From the NCBI GenBank assembly GCA_902362365.1, contig CABIVQ010000020.1, positions 1-50,682 of the forward strand: a stretch of 50,682 bases of DNA. The letters are read 5' to 3'. The first letter of the stretch is position 1, and each line of letters begins with the position of its first letter. The position numbers were made by a program, and so were the translations under genes. Positions 36,842-45,404 of the stretch are shown one piece after another. This DNA comes from Clostridiaceae bacterium (GTDB lineage Bacteria > Bacillota > Clostridia > Peptostreptococcales > Peptostreptococcaceae). Under the pieces are notes generated by a model. That model searched no databases, was not told where the DNA came from, and was given only the letters and a program-made list of their open reading frames with translations.

Positions 36842-38128
36842 TTAAGCAGCTTTTACGCAGGCATTTTCATTTTTTTGTTTATTTAACCTAGTCATTCCTA
36901 TAGTCGCACCTATAAGTAGAACGTAAGCTATAGCAACTGCTCCTAACATTAGAGTCCAAGACATGTCGTATCCAAGTTTTCCTACTAAAACTCCGAATAG
37001 TGCAGAACCAGAAGATATACCTACAGCGAATAGTAATTGAACTATACCTAATATACTACCATATTCTTTGTTACCGAAGAATGAACCAGTAAGGTAGGCT
37101 GGACCTATCATATAAGCGTAAACAGCTAGTCCTTTTATTGCAGAGAATGCATGTGCAAACATTACATTGTTCTTAGATAATAATAAAAATACTCCAGAAG
37201 TTAATACTAAAATTGAAGAGGCTATTAAGCACTTTAATGCACCTAATTTATCAAATAAAGAACCTCCTAATACATTACCTAGTAATGAACAGATTGCGAA
37301 TATAGAACCTGTAATACCTACTGTAGCTGCATCAAATTTTAATTCTCCTTGGAAATAAGCAGCGTATTGTACTGAATAAGCGGATACGTATAAGCCTACA
37401 AATGTAAATCCGAAACACATCATCCAGAAATACTTAGTTTTAGCAGCTTCTTTTAAAGTATAACCTGTTAAAGAAGTTTCTTTTGTATTAGTTTCAGTTT
37501 TATCATTTTTAGCTTTAACTATTTCACTAGAATTCTTAGGCATTCTCACTAAGAACAATGCGATTGGTAAACCTACAGCTAATGATAGTATACCTAGTAT
37601 TAAATAAGCACTAGCATAACCTTGACTAGCGATTATTTTAGAAGCTAATGGTTGTAAGAAGAAGTTACCTATAGAACCACCAGCAAATGCGATACCTAAA
37701 GCCTTACCTTTAGTTGCTTCATCAAACCAAGCACTTATTAAAAGTGGAGTACCTATACCTGAAATTACAGCAGAACCTATTTGAACTACTCCTGCAAGTA
37801 CATAGAAATGCCATAATTCAGTAGCTAAAGAGAATGATAAGAATCCTCCTCCTGCTATTATTGCACCAACAATGTATAATAATTTGATATTTATTTTAGA
37901 ATATAATTTACCTATAAATGGACCTGCTATAGCTGAAACTATAGTTCCTATTCCAAACATTAGTGAAAATGCTGCAAGACTAAATCCTCTCTCAGTTATT
38001 ACTGGATGTATAAATAAAGCTTGTGTATTTGCTATAACTCCTGCTGGAATAGCTTGGATAAACATACATGCTATTACTATTAGCCAACCAGCTGTTAATT
38101 TATTTTTTTTACTACTTAAATTACTCAT
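36842..38128 (-). CDS. OFA-type MFS transporter C
   Basis: The 428-residue third OFA paralogue starts KLTAGWLIVIACMFIQAIPA and has GPFIGKLYSKINIKLLYIVG after helix 2, GTPLLISAWFDEATKGKALG in helices 4-5 and IGPAYLTGSFFGNKEYGSIL in helix 10. It is more diverged than A and B: a two-residue insertion sits at DEATKGKA and the central linker (KNDKTETNTKE) differs. Twelve helices are visible. AAAGGAG precedes the ATG. It is divergent from regulator C, repeating the MFS-B/regulator B arrangement. The substrate is unknown. Confidence 0.85.
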   Translation of the reverse strand: MSNLSSKKNKLTAGWLIVIACMFIQAIPAGVIANTQALFIHPVITERGFSLAAFSLMFGIGTIVSAIAGPFIGKLYSKINIKLLYIVGAIIAGGGFLSFSLATELWHFYVLAGVVQIGSAVISGIGTPLLISAWFDEATKGKALGIAFAGGSIGNFFLQPLASKIIASQGYASAYLILGILSLAVGLPIALFLVRMPKNSSEIVKAKNDKTETNTKETSLTGYTLKEAAKTKYFWMMCFGFTFVGLYVSAYSVQYAAYFQGELKFDAATVGITGSIFAICSLLGNVLGGSLFDKLGALKCLIASSILVLTSGVFLLLSKNNVMFAHAFSAIKGLAVYAYMIGPAYLTGSFFGNKEYGSILGIVQLLFAVGISSGSALFGVLVGKLGYDMSWTLMLGAVAIAYVLLIGATIGMTRLNKQKNENACVKAA

Positions 38129-38407
38129 GAAATCTCTCCTTTGTAATGCGAATTATGTTAAAATGTTTTTTAGATATCTATAAATTAAAAAACTTAGTGT
38201 CAAATCTTTAACATAATATTAACACTGACTATGAGGTTATAGTAGAGAATAATGAGGAATTATAATGAATAAGGAATAAAAAAGGCGAAAAAAGGAATTT
38301 ATTATTCCTTTATTGCTTGATAAAGTATAAAAATATTTAAAAATCATATAATTAAGATTAAATATAATCAAAATAACTGCAATTAAAATACTCTAGGAGG
38401 TTTAAGT

Positions 38408-39940
38408 TTGAATAATATAACATTCGGAAATGTTTTAGAAAATTTATTATATATATCAAATCAAAAGAAAAGTAGTTTAGCGAATAACTTAGGGTATGAT
38501 ATATCTTATATTAATAAGTGGATATCATCGAAACATTTGCCCAGCTCAAAAAGAATAAATGAAATTTGTGAATCTATCGCGGAATTTATTGTAAGCTCTC
38601 TCACAGATTCTACTTATGATAGTTTAATAAGTTACTTTGAAATTGATGAAGATAGTGATGAAGATTATTTAAAGAAATATATTCAAGAAAAGTTAAAAGA
38701 AGTTTATATGGATGAAGCCAGAGGTATGAGTGATAAAACCACTCAAAATATGCCCCAAAATACTCATTCAGAAGAATTTTATAATAGCGCTTCTAGCGTT
38801 AGGCCTACAGTGGTTCAAAAAGGTTTTACTAATGAAATATATTCAGTTGTAAATAAGGGTGAAGATTTAGATATTGTCTTATCTTTTAACTTGTTTGATT
38901 TAAATTATAAAGATAGAGTATCTTTAGGAAATATGAAAAAAATATTATATGAAATAAGTAGAAATACAAAGACTAAAGTGACATTACTTATGGGATTAAA
39001 AAGTGGAGTAGATGATTGTGATGATAGAATAATAAATGCTCTATTAGGAATAAACTTAATATCTACTTATCCAGCTTTAGACTGTGATATTTACAATTGT
39101 AATGTAAATCCTAATTCAACTATATCAGTAATAAAGGACAGATTTTTAATAACTACAATGCATTACCCTGATGGGGAGTGTCTATTAAGTACCTATTCAA
39201 AGGATAAAAAACTTATTGAAGAGGTTTACTATAACTTAATGTATACACAAAGGCAAAAAGGAAAACCTTTATGTGAAAAAAAGACTCCTTTATCTATGAT
39301 AGAAGACCAAACTTATATGCAGTATATAATGAATAATGATTTAAGATGTGTACTAGGTTCAATTAATGAATTTTTTATGCCACCAGATTTATTTATGGAA
39401 ATCGCAGAAAGAACTTTTGGAGAGAATGAGAATATAATGAATGAATTGAAGAAAATAAATATATTCCTTCATAATGCAACTTATAAATCTAAACTCAAGG
39501 TTCTTATATATGAAACAGAACTACGAAAGTATCTTTCTTCAGGATGTTTACACTTCTTTAATACTCCTGTAATTTTAACATTTAAAGAAAGGGAAAGACA
39601 TATAGAATACCTTGAAAAAATACTCATGGAATCTAAAGATGTAGAGATAAGAATGGTTGATGGTAACTTTGTAGATGATTTTAGAAATAATGATAATCCA
39701 TCTTTATATCTTTCTAGAAGCTTAAAGATAAGTAAAATGCATCCAATTACAGGTAAGAATTATTACTCTATATTAAGTGATATTAAATTCAAAGATATGT
39801 GTGATGAGTTATTTGAAGCAATTTGGAATGATAAAAAAGATGTAGTAATAGATGATAAAGAAGAAATTATAGAAAGAATATCAAAGTCTATAAGTTATAC
39901 AAGAATAATGAGTGAAAATTTAACAGAAATCATAAAATAA
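38408..39940 (+). CDS. Large HTH regulator C, unknown effector domain
   Basis: The 510-residue protein is a paralogue of regulator B. It has an N-terminal helix-turn-helix with LGYDISYINKWISSKHLPSS, a YDSLISYFEIDEDSDED segment, and a long unassigned C-terminal region with EFFMPPDLFMEIAERTFGEN and the late DNPSLYLSRSLKIS block. Translation probably starts at TTG (38408), since AGGAGG at 38396-38401 is 6 bases upstream and homology with regulator B begins at once. It has no membrane segments. It is divergent from MFS-C across 279 bases and ends at its own terminator; no AGCS gene follows here. Confidence 0.7.
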   Translation: MNNITFGNVLENLLYISNQKKSSLANNLGYDISYINKWISSKHLPSSKRINEICESIAEFIVSSLTDSTYDSLISYFEIDEDSDEDYLKKYIQEKLKEVYMDEARGMSDKTTQNMPQNTHSEEFYNSASSVRPTVVQKGFTNEIYSVVNKGEDLDIVLSFNLFDLNYKDRVSLGNMKKILYEISRNTKTKVTLLMGLKSGVDDCDDRIINALLGINLISTYPALDCDIYNCNVNPNSTISVIKDRFLITTMHYPDGECLLSTYSKDKKLIEEVYYNLMYTQRQKGKPLCEKKTPLSMIEDQTYMQYIMNNDLRCVLGSINEFFMPPDLFMEIAERTFGENENIMNELKKINIFLHNATYKSKLKVLIYETELRKYLSSGCLHFFNTPVILTFKERERHIEYLEKILMESKDVEIRMVDGNFVDDFRNNDNPSLYLSRSLKISKMHPITGKNYYSILSDIKFKDMCDELFEAIWNDKKDVVIDDKEEIIERISKSISYTRIMSENLTEIIK

Positions 39941-39948
39941 ATAAGAAG

Positions 39949-39994
39949 AAGGGGTTGTCTTTAATTTGATATTTTTATAGACAACTCTTTTTTA
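39949..39994 (+). terminator. Intrinsic terminator after regulator C
   Basis: AAGGGGTTGTCT pairs with AGACAACTCTTT (G-T wobbles allowed), followed by T residues. Confidence 0.8.
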
Positions 39995-40041
39995 TTATAT
40001 AAGTAGCATAAACTTTATTTTATATTAGAGGAGGCGGAATT

Positions 40042-40566
40042 TTGATTATTGGATTAATATCAGATACTCATGGATTAATAAGGGCAGAGGTGATAAATAA
40101 TTTACAGGGGTGTGATTTAATATTACATGCAGGTGATGTGGGTAAAAATGATATAATAGAAAGAATAAAAAAAATAGCGCCTGTAGACTTTGTATATGGA
40201 AATATTGATAAAAACAATGATCCAGCTTATATAGATAAAATAATAAAATTAAATGAAACTAATTTATATCTAATTCACAATATTAATGATATAAAGGTAG
40301 ATTTAATTGATATGAATATTAACATTGTTGTATATGGTCACTCTCATAAGAGTAAAATATATATAAAAGATGGTATACTATATATAAATCCTGGTTCGGT
40401 AGGTCCTAAAAGATTTAAATTAGAACCATTTATGGCTAAGCTTTATATTATGGATAATTATGACAAACATATATATAATTTAAATACGGAACTGAAAGTA
40501 AACATAGAAGAAAATATTTATGAATTTGAAAGATATAAGGTTGAATTCATTAAAATAGATGCATAA
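40042..40566 (+). CDS. YfcE/MJ0936-type metallophosphodiesterase
   Basis: This 174-residue calcineurin-like phosphoesterase has the metal-binding motifs GLISDTHG (D and H), LHAGDVG, YGNIDKNND and VYGHSHKSK, then NPGSVGPKR. Members hydrolyse phosphodiesters in vitro, but cellular substrates are rarely known. The start is TTG (40042), with GAGGAGGCGG just upstream. It may form a loose cluster with the next three genes (gaps of 47, overlap of 8, and 9 bases). Confidence 0.88.
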   Translation: MIIGLISDTHGLIRAEVINNLQGCDLILHAGDVGKNDIIERIKKIAPVDFVYGNIDKNNDPAYIDKIIKLNETNLYLIHNINDIKVDLIDMNINIVVYGHSHKSKIYIKDGILYINPGSVGPKRFKLEPFMAKLYIMDNYDKHIYNLNTELKVNIEENIYEFERYKVEFIKIDA

Positions 40567-40613
40567 TTAGAGTATTAGTTGAAATTTAGAGAAAATATTA
40601 GAAAGGAATAAAT

Positions 40614-41450
40614 ATGTTTGGATATGTAAAAATAAATAAAATGGATTTAACTTTTAGAGAATACGAACACTATAGAGGATACTATTGTGGTTTATGCAAA
40701 TATCTAAAGGATAATCATGGAGAAATATCTAGATTAACATTAAATTATGATATAACATTTTTAATACTAGTATTAACTTCACTGTACAGACCAAAACCAA
40801 TGGTTATAGAAGAGGGATGCATAACAAATCCATTTAAAAAGAAAAAGAAAATTGTAAATGAGATAACAGAATATGCAGCTAGTATGAATGTTTTATTGGC
40901 TTATTATAAATTAGAAGATAATCTAAAAGATGATAAAGGTATAAAAGACATAATTGCATATAATGTATATAAGGGTAAGTTAAAATTGGCTTATGAAAAA
41001 TATCCTAAAAAAGCTGAATTTATAAAATCTAAGCTAGAAGAGTTATATAGATTAGAACAAGATAAAAATATTAATATTGATATGGTATCGAATACCTTTG
41101 GAGATCTTATGGGAGAAATATTTGTCTATAAAAACGATGAATATGAGAATGATCTAAGAAATATAGGGTTTAATATAGGTAAATACATATATTTACTAGA
41201 TGCTTATGAAGATTTAACAAAGGACTATGAAAAAGGAAGATATAATCCTTTTATAGAATACATAGATAAAAAAGAGGAGCTAAAAGAAAGAGTTGATAAA
41301 TTAATAAGCATATCCTTAGGACTTCTAGCTCAAAGTATTGATAACCTAAATTTAAGAGTTAATATAAATATAATAGAAAATATTATTTATTCAGGAGTTT
41401 ATTTAAGATATAAAAATATATTGGATAAAGGGTGTGAAAATAATGTATAG
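40614..41450 (+). CDS. DUF5685 family protein
   Basis: The 278-residue protein opens with MFGYVKINKMDLTFREYEHY and RGYYCGLCKYLKDNHGEISR, the recognisable N-terminus of DUF5685 proteins, whose function is unknown. It carries a CxxC pair (YCGLCK) and a mostly helical body; the KKKKK stretch near residue 80 is notable. Members I know of often lie beside a J-domain protein with a cysteine-rich tail. Here the next gene, overlapping by 8 bases, encodes just such a tail but no J-domain. AAAGGA precedes the ATG. Confidence 0.75.
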   Translation: MFGYVKINKMDLTFREYEHYRGYYCGLCKYLKDNHGEISRLTLNYDITFLILVLTSLYRPKPMVIEEGCITNPFKKKKKIVNEITEYAASMNVLLAYYKLEDNLKDDKGIKDIIAYNVYKGKLKLAYEKYPKKAEFIKSKLEELYRLEQDKNINIDMVSNTFGDLMGEIFVYKNDEYENDLRNIGFNIGKYIYLLDAYEDLTKDYEKGRYNPFIEYIDKKEELKERVDKLISISLGLLAQSIDNLNLRVNINIIENIIYSGVYLRYKNILDKGCENNV

Positions 41451-41883
41451 CAATACTTATAATGATGCTTTTTTTAAAGCAAGAAGGTTAATTGAAAATA
41501 AAGAGTTTAAAAGTGCATATGATTTTTTACAAACAATAAGTAATAAATGTAGCGAATGGTATTATTTATCAGGAATATCCGCTATGAACATAGGATATTA
41601 TGAACAAGGTGAAGATTATATAAAAAGAGCTAAATTTATGGATCCAGATAATGAAGAATATAAAGAGGCAGTGAGTAAATTTAGTAGATATAGAGATGAT
41701 TACAATAATAGAGCATATAATTACAATAGAAGAAGACGCAGTGGATTAGATGGTTGCTGTTGTTGCTGTTGTGATGATTGCTGTTGTTGTTTAGGAGATG
41801 ACTGTTGTGAAGACTGTATGAAACTATGGTGTTTAGATTCATGCTGCGAATGTTTTGGTGGAGATTTAGTAAGTTGTTTCTAG
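41443..41883 (+). CDS. TPR-like protein with cysteine-rich tail, J-domain absent
   Basis: The 146-residue protein has a TPR-like helical repeat region (about residues 8-80, with ARRLIENKEFKSAYDFLQ and YYEQGEDYIKRAKFMDPDN), a basic NRRRR hinge and a tail (105-146) with 18 cysteines, beginning GCCCCCCDDCCCC and ending CCECFGGDLVSCF. The same order, repeat then cysteine tail, forms the C-terminal half of clostridial J-domain proteins, but no J-domain precedes it here. The tail could bind metal, which is inference only. The ATG at 41443 is preferred over the GTG at 41434. Translation is coupled to the upstream DUF5685 gene. Confidence 0.72.
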   Translation: MYSNTYNDAFFKARRLIENKEFKSAYDFLQTISNKCSEWYYLSGISAMNIGYYEQGEDYIKRAKFMDPDNEEYKEAVSKFSRYRDDYNNRAYNYNRRRRSGLDGCCCCCCDDCCCCLGDDCCEDCMKLWCLDSCCECFGGDLVSCF

Positions 41884-41892
41884 GAGGAGAAT

Positions 41893-42387
41893 ATGAGTAA
41901 AAAAATAGCCTACGGAGGCATATTATTGTCTTTAAATGCTATATTGTTAATACTTGTAAATCTTATCCCTGTCAATACGTTATTCTTTTTAGCTTTGGCT
42001 TCCTTGCCTATATCTATAATTATAATGGAGTGGGGGCCTTTAACTGGAGTAACATTTTATATAGCATCTGTTATTTTAGGATTTATAGTAATGACAAGTA
42101 AGACTCAGTGGCTTATATATATATTTACCTTTGGTATATATGGGCTTATAAAATATATAATTGAAAAAGATAGACCTATATTTGTTGAATATATTTTAAA
42201 ATTACTTTTCGCTAATACTATGGTTCTAATACTATATTTTATAGTAAGAGAATTTGTACATGTACCTATGAATATAATTTCTATAGTTATATTTGAAGTA
42301 GTATTTGTAGTATACGATTATATGTACTCTAGATTTATAGATTACTATAACTTAAAACTTAAAAGTATTATTAAAATAAAAAAATAA
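41893..42387 (+). CDS. Small integral membrane protein, unknown function
   Basis: The 164-residue protein has about five hydrophobic helices (residues roughly 5-25, 28-48, 52-70, 75-92, 105-150) and a basic C-terminus (KLKSIIKIKK). The pattern, with MEWGPLTGVTFYIASVILGF, recalls small ECF-type or DUF2232-like membrane proteins, but I cannot assign a family. AGGAGG lies immediately before the ATG, 9 bases after the cysteine-tail gene, so cotranscription is likely. Confidence 0.65.
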   Translation: MSKKIAYGGILLSLNAILLILVNLIPVNTLFFLALASLPISIIIMEWGPLTGVTFYIASVILGFIVMTSKTQWLIYIFTFGIYGLIKYIIEKDRPIFVEYILKLLFANTMVLILYFIVREFVHVPMNIISIVIFEVVFVVYDYMYSRFIDYYNLKLKSIIKIKK

Positions 42388-42388
42388 G

Positions 42389-42438
42389 TAAGGGCATCTC
42401 TCAAAGTAAAAAAGTATTTTGAGGGATACCCTTTAAAA
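42389..42438. terminator. Bidirectional terminator between membrane protein and zinc-ribbon genes
   Basis: AAGGGCATCTCTCAAA pairs with TTTGAGGGATACCCTT around a GTAAAAAAGTA loop, between converging genes. Confidence 0.82.
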
Positions 42439-43209
42439 TTATAAATTAAAATATTCTATTTGATATGTACTTAGTTCTTTATCACAATTAGAACAATGAT
42501 AAGATGTATTAGAATTTATAAATCCATTTGATTCTTTGTCATAAATCATTCTTACTTTATCTACAATTCCTGTAGTCGTTAAGTCTAAATTACAAGATAC
42601 ACAGTTTTGAACAGTACATAGACTTTCTAAACTAGAAGGAGATGCTCCTTTTAGAGTAGTACCACAATTACTACATGAAACTGAATCTAAAATTTTATTA
42701 GAAGTTGGAATAGCTTTATTTGATTCCTTTGAAAATTTATATGTAATTTCTTCTGAAACAGTATATCCAGTATTGAAAACATTTGAGTTACAATTAGGAC
42801 ATAGGGATTCAGGAATATAAGAATTATTCTCTTCTTTGATTTCAGAATTAGGGCACTCCTCTGATGAATACTCTATTTCTACATCTTCATTAATGCCCAT
42901 AAGATAATTACTGATTTCTGTGTTATTATTTTTATTAGCAATGCTTATTAGGTGATCTCTTATTGAAGAAAAAGTCTTGTTTCTAGAAGGTGAATCTAAA
43001 TCTATCAGATTATTTTCTACAGCATGTTTTATAATTGAAGAATAATTATATTTAATGGCAAAAAATAGAACCATCTCATCAAAATTATTACATTCAATTT
43101 TATCAGAAAAATCAATCCATAAATCAGGTGAATCTAAATATAAAATTTTCTTAATACTTTCGATATCCTCATTTAATTTATCTAAATTAACTATATCACT
43201 TGTTTTCAT
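42439..43209 (-). CDS. Zinc-ribbon protein of unknown function
   Basis: The 256-residue protein has a helical N-terminal half (residues 1-105), an acidic linker (EYSSEECPNSEIKEEN) and a C-terminal half with four CxxC pairs: CPNC, CSNC, CVSC and CSNC. These are spaced like two zinc ribbons with intervening beta-rich segments. I do not recognise the family. AAGGAGG precedes the ATG on the minus strand. It lies 60 bases beyond the HAD gene but is separated from it by a terminator hairpin. Confidence 0.65.
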   Translation of the reverse strand: MKTSDIVNLDKLNEDIESIKKILYLDSPDLWIDFSDKIECNNFDEMVLFFAIKYNYSSIIKHAVENNLIDLDSPSRNKTFSSIRDHLISIANKNNNTEISNYLMGINEDVEIEYSSEECPNSEIKEENNSYIPESLCPNCNSNVFNTGYTVSEEITYKFSKESNKAIPTSNKILDSVSCSNCGTTLKGASPSSLESLCTVQNCVSCNLDLTTTGIVDKVRMIYDKESNGFINSNTSYHCSNCDKELSTYQIEYFNL

Positions 43210-43239
43210 TTATATATTTCTACCTCCTTAATAATAAGT

Positions 43240-43266
43240 AAAATGGAATGAGCTAAGCTCATTCCT
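43240..43266 (-). terminator. Terminator of the HAD hydrolase gene
   Basis: GGAATGAGC and GCTCATTCC form a perfect 9-bp stem around TAA, followed on the minus strand by ATTTTACTT. Confidence 0.75.
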
Positions 43267-43269
43267 TTA

Positions 43270-43998
43270 TTACATATCTAGCATAGTTGTATTTGCATTT
43301 AGAGAATATACTATATCCTTTCTCTCAACTATTATTTGAGTGCTATCGCATAGAGTACTATCGTTAGCGATATGACTTACAAGTTCTTTAGTTGGGTTTA
43401 TAGCAATTGGATTTCCAACTCTTCTTAACATGTTTATATCACCATTAGTATCTCCATATGCATAAGACTTAGATAGGTCTATATTATGTTTTTCGACAAA
43501 GTTATTTATGGCAGTATTTTTGCTTCTAGAATCCCACATAGGAACTACAGTTCCGCTAAATATACCATTTTCAAAAACATAATCACTACCTGCATAATCT
43601 GTAACTTCATACTTTGCGGCCATTTTTTCTACTAAAAAGTTAGGGCTCCCAGATATAAATATAACTGTATGACCATTTTCTAAGTGCCACTTTATTCTTG
43701 AACGTGTATATTTATAAACTCTATCTGATTTTAATTTAATTACTTGATCACTTGTAAAGTCTATGCAAGTCTTATCTAAACCTATTAATGATTCTACATA
43801 TAAATCACATATTTCTTGTAAGTAATCATCATAATTACCTTGTCTTTTATCCCAATTCATAAAAGTATCTCTTGCGTGTTCAAACCAACCTTTTTGATCT
43901 ATAATATCGTATTTAATTAGCTTTTTAAAATGTTCAACCATAAGAGAGTCTCTGTAAAGAGTTCCGTCTATATCAAAAAAAGCTGCTATATTTTTCAT
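43270..43998 (-). CDS. HAD-IB family phosphatase
   Basis: This is a SerB-like haloacid dehalogenase hydrolase of 242 residues. The nucleophile motif AAFFDIDGTLYRD is at the start, motif II is VIFISGSPNF, and motif IV is YAYGDTNGDINMLRRVGNPI. A C1-type cap lies between motifs I and II, including a conserved FMNWDKRQGNYDDYL region. Substrates of this subgroup are phosphorylated small molecules, not predictable here. The start at 43998 is chosen because GAGGTGA lies 7 bases upstream; the GTG/ATG starts at 44007 and 44004 fall inside that site. Confidence 0.88.
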   Translation of the reverse strand: MKNIAAFFDIDGTLYRDSLMVEHFKKLIKYDIIDQKGWFEHARDTFMNWDKRQGNYDDYLQEICDLYVESLIGLDKTCIDFTSDQVIKLKSDRVYKYTRSRIKWHLENGHTVIFISGSPNFLVEKMAAKYEVTDYAGSDYVFENGIFSGTVVPMWDSRSKNTAINNFVEKHNIDLSKSYAYGDTNGDINMLRRVGNPIAINPTKELVSHIANDSTLCDSTQIIVERKDIVYSLNANTTMLDM

Positions 43999-44179
43999 TA
44001 ACATCACCTCGATTAACCATTTATTTTATTATATTATAAAATCTCTCTTTGTTGTAAAACTATAGATAATAATTTAAAATTCTTTTTATACTATTATGAT
44101 AAACTAATATAGAATAAAATATTATTTTATTACATAGTTTACAATCTATTTAGAATTATATACATAAGGATGTGATTTG

Positions 44180-45262
44180 ATGAAATATAATTTTGCAAAG
44201 GTAACTAACTCTAGACTTATGGGTAGTATGGGACTTTTAATATGCTGGAGTGAAGGAGAAGATAATATATATCAGTATTTCTTATTAGATGCAGAAGGAC
44301 TAGGTATAGCTGATTATGTAAGTTTGAAGAATCCAAGTAAAGACGAAGCTTATATGGAAGAACAAAGGCTTATGGGAGGATTAGGATCTGACATAATAAC
44401 TATATCTGAAGAAGAAGCATTATTTTTAGTAAAGCATTTTGGAAGAAAAACTATTGAATGGGAAAAAGAACTTCCAGGGGTTGTCGATGAATACATAGAA
44501 ATAATAAATAATTATGAGACGAATTTAATTATAGAAGATTTATATCCGATAATATGTAAAGATGTAAAAGAAGAAATTGAATTTATTAATTATATGACAA
44601 TGAGATTTATAGGTTGGGATAGAGAATGTTTAAGATACTTTTCAGGAAGTGAAGAAATATCTAACATGCATATTACTAGTATAAATGGAACTTTATTAAA
44701 AAATACAGTTACATGTAAAGGTGATGGAAAATTTGTAAGTGAAGCATTATATGAAGATGAAGATGGATATTATATATGTAAAATAGCTTTTAATATAATA
44801 AAAGAAGCTAATAAATTCAAAATAAGCTCAATGTTAGTTACAGATAAAGAAGCTATGTATGATTTCGAAGTATTCGATGAAATATCAAAAGAAGAATTTG
44901 TAGCTATATATAATATAGTAGATATAGATAAATTTATAGATAAGTTTTATATAGATAACCCATTTACTTTAAAAAGTGAAATGGATGAGGGGATTCTCTT
45001 TACAAGATTCAATTTTAATAATAATCATGTAAAAGAAGAAGTATATGTTATTAATAATGATATAAAAGCAGTTTACTATCAAATGGGAAATGAATTTTTT
45101 GTTGGTACTTATAATCAAAGAGATAGAATGTATATAAATAAAATATTACAGAACAATTATAAAGAGTTTTTAAATATGAAGGATGAATATTATTTTGAAG
45201 AAAATGCTCTTTATGATTTTGCAGAGTCAGGTTCTAATGATTTTGAAGATTTTTTAAGTTAA
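44180..45262 (+). CDS. Hypothetical protein, acidic, unknown function
   Basis: I do not recognise this 360-residue acidic, soluble protein. It starts MKYNFAKVTNSRLMGSMGLL with ICWSEG, and has GGLGSDIITISEEEALFLVK, a conserved-looking FIGWDRECLRYFSG, and an acidic C-terminus (ESGSNDFEDFLS). No signal peptide, membrane helix or cysteine motif is seen. The ATG at 44180 follows AAGGATGTGA; the TTG at 44177 is less likely. It is monocistronic with its own terminator. Confidence 0.65.
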   Translation: MKYNFAKVTNSRLMGSMGLLICWSEGEDNIYQYFLLDAEGLGIADYVSLKNPSKDEAYMEEQRLMGGLGSDIITISEEEALFLVKHFGRKTIEWEKELPGVVDEYIEIINNYETNLIIEDLYPIICKDVKEEIEFINYMTMRFIGWDRECLRYFSGSEEISNMHITSINGTLLKNTVTCKGDGKFVSEALYEDEDGYYICKIAFNIIKEANKFKISSMLVTDKEAMYDFEVFDEISKEEFVAIYNIVDIDKFIDKFYIDNPFTLKSEMDEGILFTRFNFNNNHVKEEVYVINNDIKAVYYQMGNEFFVGTYNQRDRMYINKILQNNYKEFLNMKDEYYFEENALYDFAESGSNDFEDFLS

Positions 45263-45273
45263 ATAATGATTAA

Positions 45274-45313
45274 AAAAATAAGATTATGATATTTCTATCA
45301 TAATCTTATTTTC
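45274..45313 (+). terminator. Intrinsic terminator after the 44180 gene
   Basis: AAAATAAGATTATGATA pairs perfectly with TATCATAATCTTATTTT around TTTC. Confidence 0.85.
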
Positions 45314-45404
45314 TGTATTTATAATATTGGGGGAATATTATGAGGAATACATTAAATAGTGTAGACAAGTTATGAATTTTTTATAACATAAAATTTATAA
45401 AAAA

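Noticed and set aside
45340..45375. An 11-codon open frame with GGGGGAA upstream
   Set aside because: A plausible binding site exists, but the peptide is too short and featureless to call a gene; chance cannot be excluded.
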